64,000 nucleotides of DNA from an uncultured Collinsella sp. (GCA_900540945.1 UQHQ01000006.1:32062-96061); one strand, 5' to 3'. Counted from the stretch's first letter, positions 43,774 through 52,020 are shown. Numbers and translations are program-made. The notes: generated by a model not told the origin, from the letters alone.

Positions 43774-46014
43774 GTGGCAAAGAAGAAGACGAAGAACCAG
43801 CCAAAGAAAAAGCAGGTCAACGCCGAGAACGTCATCGGCCTGCACTCCGAGGTCACCGACCAGCCGATCACACAGACGCTCGAGGTCAACTACATGCCCT
43901 ACGCAATGAGCGTCAACGTCTCGCGTGCTTTCCCCGAGATCGACGGCTTTAAGCCCTCGCACCGCAAGCTGCTCTACACCATGTACAAGATGGGTCTGCT
44001 CAAGGGCGAGCGCCAGAAGAGCGCCAACATTGTGGGTCAGACCATGAAGCTCAACCCGCACGGTGACGCCGCGATCTACGAGACGATGGTGCGTCTGGCG
44101 ACGGGCAACGAAGCGCTGCTTGCCCCCTTCGTGGAGTCGAAGGGCAACTTTGGCAAGTACTATTCGGGCGACCTGAGCTACGCCGCCTCACGTTATACCG
44201 AGGCCAAGCTCTCCCCCATCAGCGCCGAGATCTTCAAGGACATCGACAAGGACCCGGTCGACTTCGTCGACAGCTACGACGGCGCCATGAAGGAACCGCG
44301 CCTGCTGCCCACCACGTTCCCCAATATCCTCGTCTCGGCCAACAAGGGCATCGGCGTCGCTATGGCGTCCGACATCTGCGGCTTCAACCTCAACGAGGTC
44401 TGTACCGCAACGATGCACTACCTGCAGGATCCCGACTGCGACCTGCTCGAGTACATGCCCATGCCCGACTTCTCGACCGGCGGCGAGATCATCTACCACC
44501 GCGAGGAGATGGAGAAGATTATTAAGACCGGCCTGGGCAGCTTCCAGATCCGCTCCCGCTGGCGTTGGATTCCCGAAGAGCGCATCATCGAGGTCTACGA
44601 GATCCCCTACACCACCAAGACCGATGTCATCATCGAGCGCATCGTCAAGCTCTCCAAGGAGGGCAAGGTCAAGGAGATCGCCGATATCCGCGACGAAACC
44701 GACCTCTCGGGCCTGCGCATCGCCATCGACCTTAAGCGCGGCGTCGACCCCGACAAGCTCATGGCCAAGCTCTATCGCTCGACCACGCTGCAGGATTCGT
44801 TCTCGTGCAACTTCAACGTGCTGGTCGATGGTTACCCTCGCGTTATGGGCGTGCGCCAGATCCTGCACGAGTGGGTCAAGTGGCGTATTGAGTCCACGCG
44901 TCGCCGCATTAACTTTGACCTGGGCAAAAAGTCCGAGCGCCTGCACCTGCTGCACGGCCTCGAGGCGATCCTGCTCGATATCGACAAGGCCATCGCCATC
45001 ATCCGCGGTACCAAGCTCGAAGCCGAGGTCGTGCCCAACCTTATGCGCGGCTTCGACATCGACGAGACCCAAGCCGAGTTTGTTGCCGAGCTTAAACTCC
45101 GCAACATCAACGAGGAGTACATCCTCAACCGCACCAAGGACATCGCCAAGCTAGAGGGTGAGATTGCCGAGCTTGAGGAGATCCTCTCCAGCGAGGAGAA
45201 CATCAAGAAGGTCATCAGCGACGAGCTGGCCGCAGTCAACAAGAAGTACGTGATGCCGCGCCGCACGGGCAGGATTGAGCCCCATGAGGTTATCGAAGTA
45301 AGCTTGGAGCCCGAGGTCGAGGAGTACCCGGTCACCATCATGCTCTCGCGCGATGGCTACCTTAAGAAGATGACAGACCGCGTGCTCAAGAAGGCGACCA
45401 CGCTCAAGTACAAGGACGGCGACAAACCCTTTATCGAGTTTCCGTCCTCCAACACCCACGAATTGCTGGTCTTTACCAACAAGAGCCAGGTGTACAAGTG
45501 CAAGGTTGCGGCGTTTGAGGATACCAAGTCGGCACAGCTGGGCTCGTATCTGCCCACCGATCTTGAGATGGAGCCCGACGAGAGCGTCATCTGGGTCATC
45601 GACCCCGAGGACTATAAGGCCGACGTGCTGTTTGTCTTTGAGAACGGCCGCGTGGTGCGCGTCGCGCTTTCTGGATACGTCACCAAGACCAACCGCAAAC
45701 GCCTCAAGAACGCCATCTACGGCGGCAGCAAGCTGCTGTATGCCCAGGTGCTCAAGGAAGATCGCGACATCGCGCTGGTCTCGAGCGACTATCGCCTGAT
45801 GAACTTCAACACGTCGCTGCTCAAGACCAAGACGACTACCAACACGCAGGGTGTCCAGGCCTTTACGGCCAAGAAGGGCCGCTCGGTCACCACCGTCGGC
45901 ACAACCGAAGAGATCCTTGGCGCCGGCGTCTCGGCCGAGAAGTTCACCGCGCAGAGTCTGCCCTCCGCCGGTGCCCTCATGAAGGAAAACGACATGCCGA
46001 GCCTGTTTGACTAG
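43774..46014 (+). CDS. parC: divergent type IIA topoisomerase subunit A (ParC-like)
   Basis: A 746-residue breakage-reunion subunit. The active-site tyrosine is Tyr141 in ASRYTEAKL, within a standard winged-helix/tower arrangement, with coiled coil around residues 445-490. No GyrA box (QxRGGxG) is seen in the C-terminal beta region, so decatenation rather than supercoiling is expected. In the quinolone region the sequence is [10 protein letters not shown]: Ala99 stands where quinolone-sensitive enzymes have Ser, and Glu103 occupies the second site. Start is GTG 43774 behind AAGAGGAAA. Lys-rich N-terminus. Confidence 0.87.
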   Translation: MAKKKTKNQPKKKQVNAENVIGLHSEVTDQPITQTLEVNYMPYAMSVNVSRAFPEIDGFKPSHRKLLYTMYKMGLLKGERQKSANIVGQTMKLNPHGDAAIYETMVRLATGNEALLAPFVESKGNFGKYYSGDLSYAASRYTEAKLSPISAEIFKDIDKDPVDFVDSYDGAMKEPRLLPTTFPNILVSANKGIGVAMASDICGFNLNEVCTATMHYLQDPDCDLLEYMPMPDFSTGGEIIYHREEMEKIIKTGLGSFQIRSRWRWIPEERIIEVYEIPYTTKTDVIIERIVKLSKEGKVKEIADIRDETDLSGLRIAIDLKRGVDPDKLMAKLYRSTTLQDSFSCNFNVLVDGYPRVMGVRQILHEWVKWRIESTRRRINFDLGKKSERLHLLHGLEAILLDIDKAIAIIRGTKLEAEVVPNLMRGFDIDETQAEFVAELKLRNINEEYILNRTKDIAKLEGEIAELEEILSSEENIKKVISDELAAVNKKYVMPRRTGRIEPHEVIEVSLEPEVEEYPVTIMLSRDGYLKKMTDRVLKKATTLKYKDGDKPFIEFPSSNTHELLVFTNKSQVYKCKVAAFEDTKSAQLGSYLPTDLEMEPDESVIWVIDPEDYKADVLFVFENGRVVRVALSGYVTKTNRKRLKNAIYGGSKLLYAQVLKEDRDIALVSSDYRLMNFNTSLLKTKTTTNTQGVQAFTAKKGRSVTTVGTTEEILGAGVSAEKFTAQSLPSAGALMKENDMPSLFD

Positions 46015-46047
46015 GTGCCACGGCAACGAGACCGTTAGATACTTCTC

Positions 46048-46104
46048 AAAGCGACGAGTCCCGGAACGCAACGGCATTGCGCCCGGGACTCGTCGCTTTT
46101 CTTC
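46048..46104 (+). terminator. strong terminator after topoisomerase operon
   Basis: AAAGCGACGAGTCCCGG (46048-46064) pairs perfectly with CCGGGACTCGTCGCTTT (46083-46099), followed by TCTTCT. The loop is 18 bases. Confidence 0.85.
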
Positions 46105-46111
46105 TCAACTA

Positions 46112-46160
46112 TTTTTTAACGCAGATAAATTGATTTCTGCTTATTTTTCTGCGTAAAAAA
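46112..46160. other. A/T-rich inverted repeat upstream of ATPase gene
   Basis: TTTTTTAACGCAG (46112-46124) faces CTGCGTAAAAAA (46149-46160). A third CTGC lies between them. The whole 46105-46261 leader is much more A/T-rich than its surroundings and probably holds the ATPase promoter. Confidence 0.5.
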
Positions 46161-46197
46161 TGTCAGCGTCACTGCTTCGATGCTCTTTGGTCAGCCG

Positions 46198-46254
46198 TTA
46201 GCAAAACTTGCAAAAGTTAGCAAAAGTTGCAAAAATTAGCAAAACTTGCAAAGG
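46198..46254 (+). repeat. three 19-bp iterons running into the ribosome site
   Basis: Three head-to-tail 19-mers TTAGCAAAASTTGCAAAAR at 46198, 46217 and 46236, differing at only two or three positions. Each contains a GCAAAAnTTGC dyad. The third copy ends in AAAGG, which is the Shine-Dalgarno of the ATPase gene, so any protein bound there would also cover the translation start region of DNA/RNA. Confidence 0.85.
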
Positions 46255-46261
46255 AGCTACC

Positions 46262-47356
46262 ATGGAGTACAGCAAGAACCCCTTTACCCCAACGTTTGGA
46301 AGCGTCCCTCCCTTTCTAGCGGGTCGCGAGCATATTCTGCGTGACATTAACCATGGCTTTATCAACGGCCCGGGAGATCCAAACCTGTCGACTATTATTA
46401 CGGGCGCAAGGGGAACGGGCAAGACGGCGCTTCTCTCGCTCCTTTCAGAAACGGCGCTTGAACACGGCTGGATCGCAGCAAATGTCTCCGCCATGCCAGG
46501 CATGCTCGAAGATATTATCGAGCGAACCAAAGAAGCCGCAGATAGCTACCTCTCACAGCCTCACGCGCGCATAAACGGCGTTCAAATTGGTCCAGTGGGC
46601 ATCGATTGGACATATGCTCAAGAGGCCCAGGGCAACTGGCGCACGCGCATGAATGGCATCTTTAAGCAACTCGAAAAACATGACATCGGACTTCTCATCA
46701 CCATCGATGAAGTCACAGTCGATCTCGAAGAAATGCTTCAATTTGCCTCTGTTTACCAGCACTTTGTACGCGAAGGTAAAAAAGTAGCCCTACTCATGGC
46801 AGGACTGCCCTACAAAGTATCGGCACTGCTACGCAACGATTCCGTCTCGTTCCTCAGGCGTTCCCAATATCATCAGTTAGGACGAATCACTGACGTTGAA
46901 ATTGCAAACGCATTCCGCAAAACCGTTGAGGCCGGAGGCCGCTCAATCACGCCGGAAGCGCTCGAGGATGCCGTGAAGGCCGTCGACGGATTTCCCTATA
47001 TGATGCAGCTCGTCGGATATCGCACATGGGATGTTTCGGAGAACTCGCCCAAAATCAGCGCACCTGATGTACAGCAGGGTTCTCTGCTTGCCCGTATGGA
47101 GCTGCACGATCGAATTCTCGAAACGACCTATCGGGAGCTTTCCGATAAAGACATTGAGTTTTTGCTCGCGATGCTGCCCGATTCTGGCCCCAGCAGGGTC
47201 TCAGAAATTGCCAAGCGTATGGGCGTCGCCAGCAACTACGCAAGCCAATACAAACGCCGCCTCCTGGAGGACGGCGTCATTGGAGAGCGCGGGCGTGGTC
47301 TCGTTGGCTTTGACATTCCCGCGTTCAGGGAATTCTTGAACGAGAAGGCGTTTTAG
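46262..47356 (+). CDS. solitary ATPase with C-terminal winged helix
   Basis: A 364-residue P-loop ATPase of the archaeal-type/AAA-like STAND-related group. The N-terminal PFLAGREHIL leads to Walker A GARGTGKTA (about residues 45-53) and Walker B LLITIDEV (about 140-147), with a sensor region VALLMAGLP. A lid of helices follows, and a winged helix-turn-helix closes the protein (PSRVSEIAKRMGVASNYASQ). Start 46262 is set by AAAGGAG. It has no partner gene. The wHTH could read the three iterons just upstream, giving autoregulation. Transferred or selfish gene is possible; role unknown. Confidence 0.82.
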   Translation: MEYSKNPFTPTFGSVPPFLAGREHILRDINHGFINGPGDPNLSTIITGARGTGKTALLSLLSETALEHGWIAANVSAMPGMLEDIIERTKEAADSYLSQPHARINGVQIGPVGIDWTYAQEAQGNWRTRMNGIFKQLEKHDIGLLITIDEVTVDLEEMLQFASVYQHFVREGKKVALLMAGLPYKVSALLRNDSVSFLRRSQYHQLGRITDVEIANAFRKTVEAGGRSITPEALEDAVKAVDGFPYMMQLVGYRTWDVSENSPKISAPDVQQGSLLARMELHDRILETTYRELSDKDIEFLLAMLPDSGPSRVSEIAKRMGVASNYASQYKRRLLEDGVIGERGRGLVGFDIPAFREFLNEKAF

Positions 47357-47384
47357 CACGCCGGAATTGTCCGCGGAAGCATCA

Positions 47385-47454
47385 ACGCATGGTAATCAGT
47401 ATTCCTCTTGGTAAGGATAGCAAGCATTTTCCACCAACACCGATTGCCATGCGT
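47385..47454. terminator. long-range hairpin between convergent genes
   Basis: ACGCATGGTAATC (47385-47397) pairs with GATTGCCATGCGT (47442-47454) with one mismatch. A second small hairpin, TCCT/AGGA, sits in the 44-base loop. TTCTTCTTG follows on the plus strand. Probably a terminator for the ATPase gene. Confidence 0.5.
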
Positions 47455-47465
47455 TCTTCTTGTCC

Positions 47466-47996
47466 TTAGGCGAGCTTGCGAGCGAGCTCTCGCACCTCTT
47501 CCAACTTGGGCGAGGAGGCCATGCTGTCGCGCTCGGTCATACCGCTGATGGTGACAATGCCCTGGTCCTCCCACTTGCAGTACGCGCAGGTCGACTTGTA
47601 CATAGCGATCGCCGCATCATAGACGCCCTCGCTGTGGCTATCGAGCAAAAGGGCCGTCTTGGTGAACGGGAAGCCCGTAGCACCGAAGGCGTACAGGCGG
47701 TCGATGGCGGCCTTCTCCTGCGCGGTGATATCAAACCAGTAGATAGGCGAAGCGAAGACAACCATATCGGCGCCTTTCAGCGACTCGATCACGTTGGCCA
47801 TGTCATCCTTCTGCACGCAAGTGCCCTCATGGGTAAAGCAGTACTGGCATCCCAGACAACCAGCGATCTTTTTGCTGGCAACGCGGACGACCCCAACCGC
47901 ATGGCCGCCCTCACGCGCGGTCTCGGCAAACGTCTCGACCATGGTGTCGGTATTGGCGCCCTTGCGCGGGCTACCACTCAATACAACGATATTCAT
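47466..47996 (-). CDS. flavodoxin-fold NADPH-dependent FMN reductase
   Basis: A 176-residue flavodoxin-like protein with the FMN phosphate loop SGSPRKGANTDTM at residues 7-19 and FASPIYWFDIT for the isoalloxazine site. Extra cysteines (GCLGCQYC, CAYC) resemble the iron-sulfur flavoprotein or YwqN groups. Likely reduces quinones or other small acceptors. SD AAGGAGAGG precedes the ATG, with a hairpin just before it. It is the last of four leftward redox genes, but a 145-base gap separates it from the hydrolase, so it may have its own promoter. Confidence 0.85.
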   Translation of the reverse strand: MNIVVLSGSPRKGANTDTMVETFAETAREGGHAVGVVRVASKKIAGCLGCQYCFTHEGTCVQKDDMANVIESLKGADMVVFASPIYWFDITAQEKAAIDRLYAFGATGFPFTKTALLLDSHSEGVYDAAIAMYKSTCAYCKWEDQGIVTISGMTERDSMASSPKLEEVRELARKLA

Positions 47997-48012
47997 AGGA
48001 TTCCCTCTCCTT

Positions 48013-48034
48013 CATGCTGCAGGCGCGCAGCATG
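48013..48034 (-). other. leader hairpin before flavodoxin gene
   Basis: CATGCTGC (48013-48020) pairs perfectly with GCAGCATG (48027-48034). On the minus strand it directly precedes the ribosome site AAGGAGAGG. On the plus strand it is followed by TTTTCTT, so it could instead end antisense transcription. Confidence 0.45.
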
Positions 48035-48141
48035 TTTTCTTGTAACCAAAACGTATGGAGTTATTCAATCGCCTCGTTTCAGCTACTCCCACTCTTTAGA
48101 AGAATCGTTGCTGGAGACTTGGCATTGAATCAAGGCACGCC

Positions 48142-49113
48142 TTATTTCAAATACTCCTCAAAGAACGCTTTCAGCTTTCCAAACGGAATGACGTCCATCT
48201 GATCGTAAAGGTCGGTATGGCTGGCGCCGGGGATAATGAGCAATTCCTTGTTGTCCCCCGTCAGCTTGCCGTACGCGGTTTCGCTGAAATAGCGGGAGTG
48301 TGCTTTCTCGCCATGCACCAGCAGTACCGCAGAGCGAATTTCGCTACTGTATTGCAAAATCGGCATATTCAGGAACGACAGCGAGGACGTCACATTCCAA
48401 CCACCGTTGGAGTTCAGGCTGCGGGGATGGTAGCCTCGCGGAGTTTTGTAGTAGGCGTAATAGTCCGCTACAAACTGCGGCGCGTCCTCCGGTAGCGGAT
48501 CGACCACGCCGCCCGCCAGCGCATAGCCGCCGTTTTTATAGTCCTCGGTGCGCTGCACGTTCAACGCTTTCCGCTTTTCAAAGCGCGCCTGCTCGGAATC
48601 CTCGGCGTCAAAATAGCCGTTTGCGGTCACGCGGGTCATATCGTACATGGTCATAGCCGCGGTAGCTTTGATACGGGTGTCGATGGCCGCCGCATTGACT
48701 GCCATGCCGCCCCAACCGCAGATACCGATAATGCCGATACGCTCCGGGTCAACGCTTTCCTGCACGGAGAGGAAATCCACCGCTGCGCAGAAGTCCTCGG
48801 TGTTGATGTCCGGGGATGCCACATAGCGGGGCGTACCGCCGCTCTCGCCGGTATAGGACGGGTCAAAGGCAATTGCGAAAAAGCCCAACTCCGCCATCTT
48901 CTGCGCGTACAGACCGGAGGACTGCTCCTTCACCGCGCCAAACGGGCCGCTGACGGCGATGGCGGGCAGCTTGCCTTCCGCGTTCTTAGGCACGTACACG
49001 TCGGCAGCCAGCGTGATGCCGTAGCGGTTGTGGAAGGTCGCCTTGCTGTGCTCAACCTTGTCGTTTTTGGGGAACACCTTGTCCCATTCCTGCGTCAGTT
49101 TCAACTGCTCCAT
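48142..49113 (-). CDS. alpha/beta hydrolase with Cys-type nucleophile elbow
   Basis: A 323-residue alpha/beta hydrolase. The elbow is GICGWGG, so the nucleophile position in G-x-Nu-x-G carries cysteine, as in dienelactone hydrolases, rather than serine. The acid would lie near VLLVHGEKAHSR and the histidine in PGASHTDLYDQ. An oxyanion-hole segment (IAVSGPFGAVKEQ) lies at about residue 52. Substrate unknown. SD AAGGAGG precedes the ATG, within two bases of the upstream gene's stop, so it is coupled to the decarboxylase-like/cupin gene. Confidence 0.82.
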   Translation of the reverse strand: MEQLKLTQEWDKVFPKNDKVEHSKATFHNRYGITLAADVYVPKNAEGKLPAIAVSGPFGAVKEQSSGLYAQKMAELGFFAIAFDPSYTGESGGTPRYVASPDINTEDFCAAVDFLSVQESVDPERIGIIGICGWGGMAVNAAAIDTRIKATAAMTMYDMTRVTANGYFDAEDSEQARFEKRKALNVQRTEDYKNGGYALAGGVVDPLPEDAPQFVADYYAYYKTPRGYHPRSLNSNGGWNVTSSLSFLNMPILQYSSEIRSAVLLVHGEKAHSRYFSETAYGKLTGDNKELLIIPGASHTDLYDQMDVIPFGKLKAFFEEYLK

Positions 49114-49115
49114 GC

Positions 49116-49880
49116 CTAAGCCTCCTTGTCAGTCGCTTTAAGGTATTGCTCGTCGTCCACGGGCTCCAACCACTCGTTGGAGGCCTCCTCGCCCGGAACC
49201 TCCACTGCGAGATGGGAGAACCAGCTGTCGGGCGCCGCACCGTGCCAGTGCTTTACGCCCGCGGGAATATTTACTACATCGCCAGGGCACAGCTCTTGTG
49301 CCGGTTTGCCCCATTCCTGGTAAAACCCTCGACCGGCCACGCAGACGAGGATCTGTCCGCCGCCGTTTTTGGCGTGATGGACGTGCCAGTTGTTGCGGCA
49401 GCCGGGCTCGAACGTCACGTTGTAGACGCCGACCTGCTCGGTGGAAAGGGGCGCGAGGTAGCTTTGCCCGATAAAGTACTTCGCAAATGCGTCGTTGGGG
49501 GCGCCAATAGGAAAGGCCATCTCGTTTTGGTGCTCAGCTCTTGCGTCGGCGGCGTCGCCATCCGCCCAAACCTCCTTCGCCATGCGAAAGGCCGCCCACG
49601 CCTTGGGCCATCCCGCGTAAAACGCCGCATGCGTAAGGATCTCCGCTATCTCCATCCTGGTCACGCCGTTGTTCTTCGCGGACATCAGATGATATTGGAA
49701 CGAAGAGTCCGTCAGTCCCTGCGACATCAGGGCCACCACTGTCACGATGCTACGGTCCCGCAGGGAGAGCTCGCCCTCCCGGCTCCACACCTCGCCGAAC
49801 AGCACATCGTCGTTGAGCTGAGCGAATTTGGGGGCAAAGTCCCCCAGGGCATCTCTGCCTGCCGTCTGTTTAATTGCCAT
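49116..49880 (-). CDS. carboxymuconolactone decarboxylase-like domain fused to cupin
   Basis: A 254-residue fusion. Residues 1-115 match the AhpD/CMD fold (LSLRDRSIVTVVALMSQG, MEIAEILTHAAFYAGWPKAW) but the CxxC of true AhpD is missing. Residues 140-245 are a cupin with HVHHAKNGGGQ as metal motif 1 and PGDVVNIPAGVKHWH as motif 2. Such CMD-cupin fusions commonly sit beside flavodoxins and hydrolases under MerR control in gut bacteria. Probably part of an electrophile or quinone detoxification set. SD CAGGAGG precedes the ATG. Confidence 0.85.
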   Translation of the reverse strand: MAIKQTAGRDALGDFAPKFAQLNDDVLFGEVWSREGELSLRDRSIVTVVALMSQGLTDSSFQYHLMSAKNNGVTRMEIAEILTHAAFYAGWPKAWAAFRMAKEVWADGDAADARAEHQNEMAFPIGAPNDAFAKYFIGQSYLAPLSTEQVGVYNVTFEPGCRNNWHVHHAKNGGGQILVCVAGRGFYQEWGKPAQELCPGDVVNIPAGVKHWHGAAPDSWFSHLAVEVPGEEASNEWLEPVDDEQYLKATDKEA

Positions 49881-49941
49881 GATCGATTTCCTCCTGTCGA
49901 TGGTTTTGAGTACAAACTGCTTCCGTGCAGCTAAGCCGCGT

Positions 49942-50481
49942 CTAGATTCCCATGCCCATTCGTCGCGCCTGCTCTAGGGCGGGATGTCCGGCGATTTCGC
50001 CCACGTCGTTCACGCCGCCAGCGAAAACCGTTCCGGCAAGCGTGCAGCGGGAGAAGCAGTCGACCCATCCCTGCACGGCCTTTTTCGCGCCGTCGAAGGT
50101 CGAGCGCCCACTCTCCGCCGCCGTTGCCAATAGATACGCCTCGGTGAATGCATAATCGGAGCCGAAAAGCGGGTTGGCGCGGTCCAGCATGGTCTTGAGC
50201 TGGCCGCAGACGCTGTAGTAGTAGACGGGCGTTGCGAACACCAACACATCCGCATCGTGCATTTTGGCGGCAATTTCCACGGCATCGTCTTGGATGACGC
50301 AGCGCCCCAGCTTTAGGCAGGCAAGGCAGCCCTTGCAGAAGCCGAGCTGCTTTTCGCGCAGGCGCACGGTCTCCACGCTGTGCCCCGCTTCCTGCGCACC
50401 TTTAGCGAATGCGTCCGCCAACGTCTCGGAATTGCCATTCTTTCGAGGACTTGAAGAGACTATCAAAACCGTTTTGCTCAT
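49942..50481 (-). CDS. flavodoxin family FMN-dependent oxidoreductase
   Basis: A 179-residue NADPH-dependent FMN reductase-like protein: SSSPRKNGNSETLADAF at residues 9-25 binds FMN phosphate, and FATPVYYYSVCGQLK the flavin ring. Cysteines GFCKGCLACLKLGRC may bind a cluster or act in thiol chemistry, as in the second flavodoxin at 47466. First gene of the leftward redox unit, divergent from the MerR gene. Its promoter overlaps the MerR operator dyad. SD AAGGGG precedes the ATG. Confidence 0.87.
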   Translation of the reverse strand: MSKTVLIVSSSPRKNGNSETLADAFAKGAQEAGHSVETVRLREKQLGFCKGCLACLKLGRCVIQDDAVEIAAKMHDADVLVFATPVYYYSVCGQLKTMLDRANPLFGSDYAFTEAYLLATAAESGRSTFDGAKKAVQGWVDCFSRCTLAGTVFAGGVNDVGEIAGHPALEQARRMGMGI

Positions 50482-50512
50482 TACGGAATACCCCTTGCAC
50501 TCCTTATATATA

Positions 50513-50555
50513 TTGACGAAAATAAAGGTAATACCTAAACCTAACTTTAGGTCAA
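50513..50555 (-). promoter_or_regulatory. MerR operator in the divergent promoter region
   Basis: ACCTAAA (50533-50539) and TTTAGGT (50546-50552) form a perfect 7-bp dyad around a 6-base centre. Toward the redox genes, TTGACC (50555-50550) and TATTAC (50533-50528) form a promoter with a 16-base spacer, so the dyad occupies the spacer as MerR operators do. TTGACG (50513) could serve the MerR gene. Confidence 0.6.
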
Positions 50556-50586
50556 GGAGTAAATCACAGATTTATCCGGAGGGACC

Positions 50587-51027
50587 ATGTACACAATCGG
50601 ACAGGTGGCGGAGATGTTCGGTCTGCCCGTTTCCACGCTGCGTTATTACGACAAGCAGGGATTGTTCCCGGGGCTGGAACGGACATCCGGCATTCGCCGA
50701 TTCGGCGATACGGAACTCGAGTCGCTTCGAGTCATTGAATGCTTAAAGAAGGCTGGGATGGAGATCAAGGACATCCGACTGTTCATGGAATGGTGTGCGG
50801 AAGGCCCATCGACATACCCCAAGCGCAAGGCCATGTTCGAGGAGCGAAAGGCCCACATGGAGTCGGAGATCGCGAAGATGAACCGCGCGCTGGACATGTT
50901 GAAGTTCAAATGCTGGTACTACGAGCAGGCGATCCAAGATGGCAACGAGGATAGAGTGAAGGCGCTGATTCCCGACAATTTGCCGGAAGAAATCAAAGAT
51001 ACCTACGATAACGCCCACACTCAATAA
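50587..51027 (+). CDS. MerR family regulator
   Basis: A 146-residue MerR-type activator: winged helix at residues 1-70 (YTIGQVAEMFGLPVSTLRYY, KQGLFPGLERTSGIRRF), a dimer coiled coil at 80-120, and a tail with one cysteine (KFKCWYYEQA). This is the AdhR/NmlR-like size class that responds to aldehydes and other electrophiles, often with a single cysteine. SD CCGGAGGG precedes the ATG. Divergent from the flavodoxin-CMD/cupin-hydrolase genes, which it most likely controls through the dyad at 50533. Confidence 0.92.
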   Translation: MYTIGQVAEMFGLPVSTLRYYDKQGLFPGLERTSGIRRFGDTELESLRVIECLKKAGMEIKDIRLFMEWCAEGPSTYPKRKAMFEERKAHMESEIAKMNRALDMLKFKCWYYEQAIQDGNEDRVKALIPDNLPEEIKDTYDNAHTQ

Positions 51028-51039
51028 TGCCGCCCGACC

Positions 51040-51307
51040 TCAAAGGGCTTTGGCAAGGAGTCCTCTTCGGGTAGTAATATGCTTCTTCCCCTTGATATCG
51101 TAGCGCTTCGTCTCATAGAAGACGAAGGCGTCGCGGAGGTAGGAGATGTAGCGTCCGACGGTGACGTGGTTGGTGGGAACCCTGTTGGCGTCGAGGACGT
51201 TGACGATGTTGTTGGGCGAGTTGAGATTGCCGGAATTGTCCATCATCTACTCGGCCAGCCTCTCCAGCACGGTGGAGTCGGTACGTATTGCGGTCTACCC
51301 AAGCCAT
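51040..51307 (-). pseudogene. remnant of a DUF4143-type ATPase gene
   Basis: The reading starts with a good ribosome site (AAGGAG) and MAWVDRNTY, the usual start of this ATPase class. Within a few codons it changes frame to RTDSTVLERLAE, hits an in-frame TAG at 51247-51249, and continues as MMDNSGNLNSPNNIVNVLDA and RYISYLRDAFVFYETKRYDI before losing homology. So the ATPase core is deleted, one tyrosine codon became amber, and the 3' part is gone. The intact family binds ATP and is linked to a C-terminal DUF4143 domain. Assignment rests on recall of the family's central motif. Confidence 0.65.
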
Positions 51308-51315
51308 AATCCACT

Positions 51316-51366
51316 CCTTCTCGGTTTCGAAACTCGATTATTTCTAAAGTTTCGAAACCGAGAAGG
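51316..51366. repeat. 18-bp perfect palindrome before the ATPase remnant
   Basis: CCTTCTCGGTTTCGAAAC (51316-51333) pairs perfectly with 51349-51366 around a 15-base A/T-rich loop. GTTTCGAAAC is itself a palindrome, so the site holds two such decamers. The inner end of one arm forms the SD of the ATPase remnant, suggesting an operator that has outlived its gene. Confidence 0.75.
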
Positions 51367-51452
51367 CAATGTGCACAAGGATGCATCGAGGAGCGAATCC
51401 CAGTAGCGCCATGTCAGCAGCGATGCCGGGCGCATTCGCACGTGCTACAATC

Positions 51453-51570
51453 CAACCACCAGAGATGAAAACACAGTCCCCGTCGGGTAGTCGTGGGCGT
51501 GCGCTAGTCCGCATCAGTAACCTGCCTCCTTGGTTGTCCCTTCTCTGCATGGTCATCTACATAAAGGAGG
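51453..51570 (+). promoter_or_regulatory. candidate yjdF (azaaromatic) riboswitch leader
   Basis: CAACCA (51453-51458) can pair with TGGTTG (51531-51536) to close a structured domain of about 80 bases. The 3' strand overlaps CCTCCTT (51525-51531), which is perfectly complementary to the ribosome site AAGGAGG (51564-51570). The two pairings exclude each other at the shared T, as in a translational switch. YjdF genes in Firmicutes carry the yjdF RNA, which binds azaaromatic compounds; I could not match its consensus base by base. Confidence 0.5.
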
Positions 51571-51578
51571 AACCAACC

Positions 51579-51998
51579 ATGCAGATCAGCGTGTCATCCA
51601 CCCTGACCGTATATCACAACGGTCAATTCTGGGTCGGGCTGGCGGAGCACGTCGAGGGCGGAAGGTATGGCGTCGCCCGCATCGTCTTCGGCACGGAGCC
51701 GTCCGATGAGGAGATTCTGCGATTCGTTACATGTGAATGGGCGAAGTTCGCGTTCTTCGGTGACGAGGCCACGGAAACAAGCAAGCCCGCGAAGAACCCC
51801 AAGCGGCGTGCTCGCGAGGCAGCGAAAGCCCTTAAGCGGCCCGCGGTGAGCACCAAGGCACAACAGGCGCTCGCGGCACAGCGGGAAGCGATGAAGCGGG
51901 AGTCGGCTCAAGCAAGAAGTCGGCATCGCGCGGATGAGGCGGAGGCGCGCTTCGAGCAGCGAAAGCTGAAGCGCAAGCAGAAGCATCGTGGGCATTGA
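51579..51998 (+). CDS. yjdF: YjdF family protein (DUF2992)
   Basis: A 139-residue protein starting ISVSSTLTVYHNGQFWVGL, followed by GGRYGVARIVFGTEPSDEEILRF, the conserved core of YjdF. The C-terminal half is very basic and helical (RRAREAAKALKRP to KRKQKHRGH), as in the family. Function is unknown; in Bacillus the gene is induced by azaaromatic compounds through its riboswitch. The ATG at 51579 follows AAGGAGG. The upstream leader has a perfect anti-SD. Terminator at 52057. Confidence 0.85.
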   Translation: MQISVSSTLTVYHNGQFWVGLAEHVEGGRYGVARIVFGTEPSDEEILRFVTCEWAKFAFFGDEATETSKPAKNPKRRAREAAKALKRPAVSTKAQQALAAQREAMKRESAQARSRHRADEAEARFEQRKLKRKQKHRGH

Positions 51999-52020
51999 CC
52001 GGCGCCGACATGGGTCCTGG

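Noticed and set aside
42601..44061. Leftward open frame of 486 codons over the topoisomerase genes
   Set aside because: Antisense to both topoisomerase subunits; leucine/valine-rich low-complexity product without motifs.
46198..47356. Plasmid replication origin with initiator
   Set aside because: Iterons and a wHTH protein are present, but the protein is an ATPase without Rep-type winged-helix pair, and the site lies within ordinary chromosomal genes.
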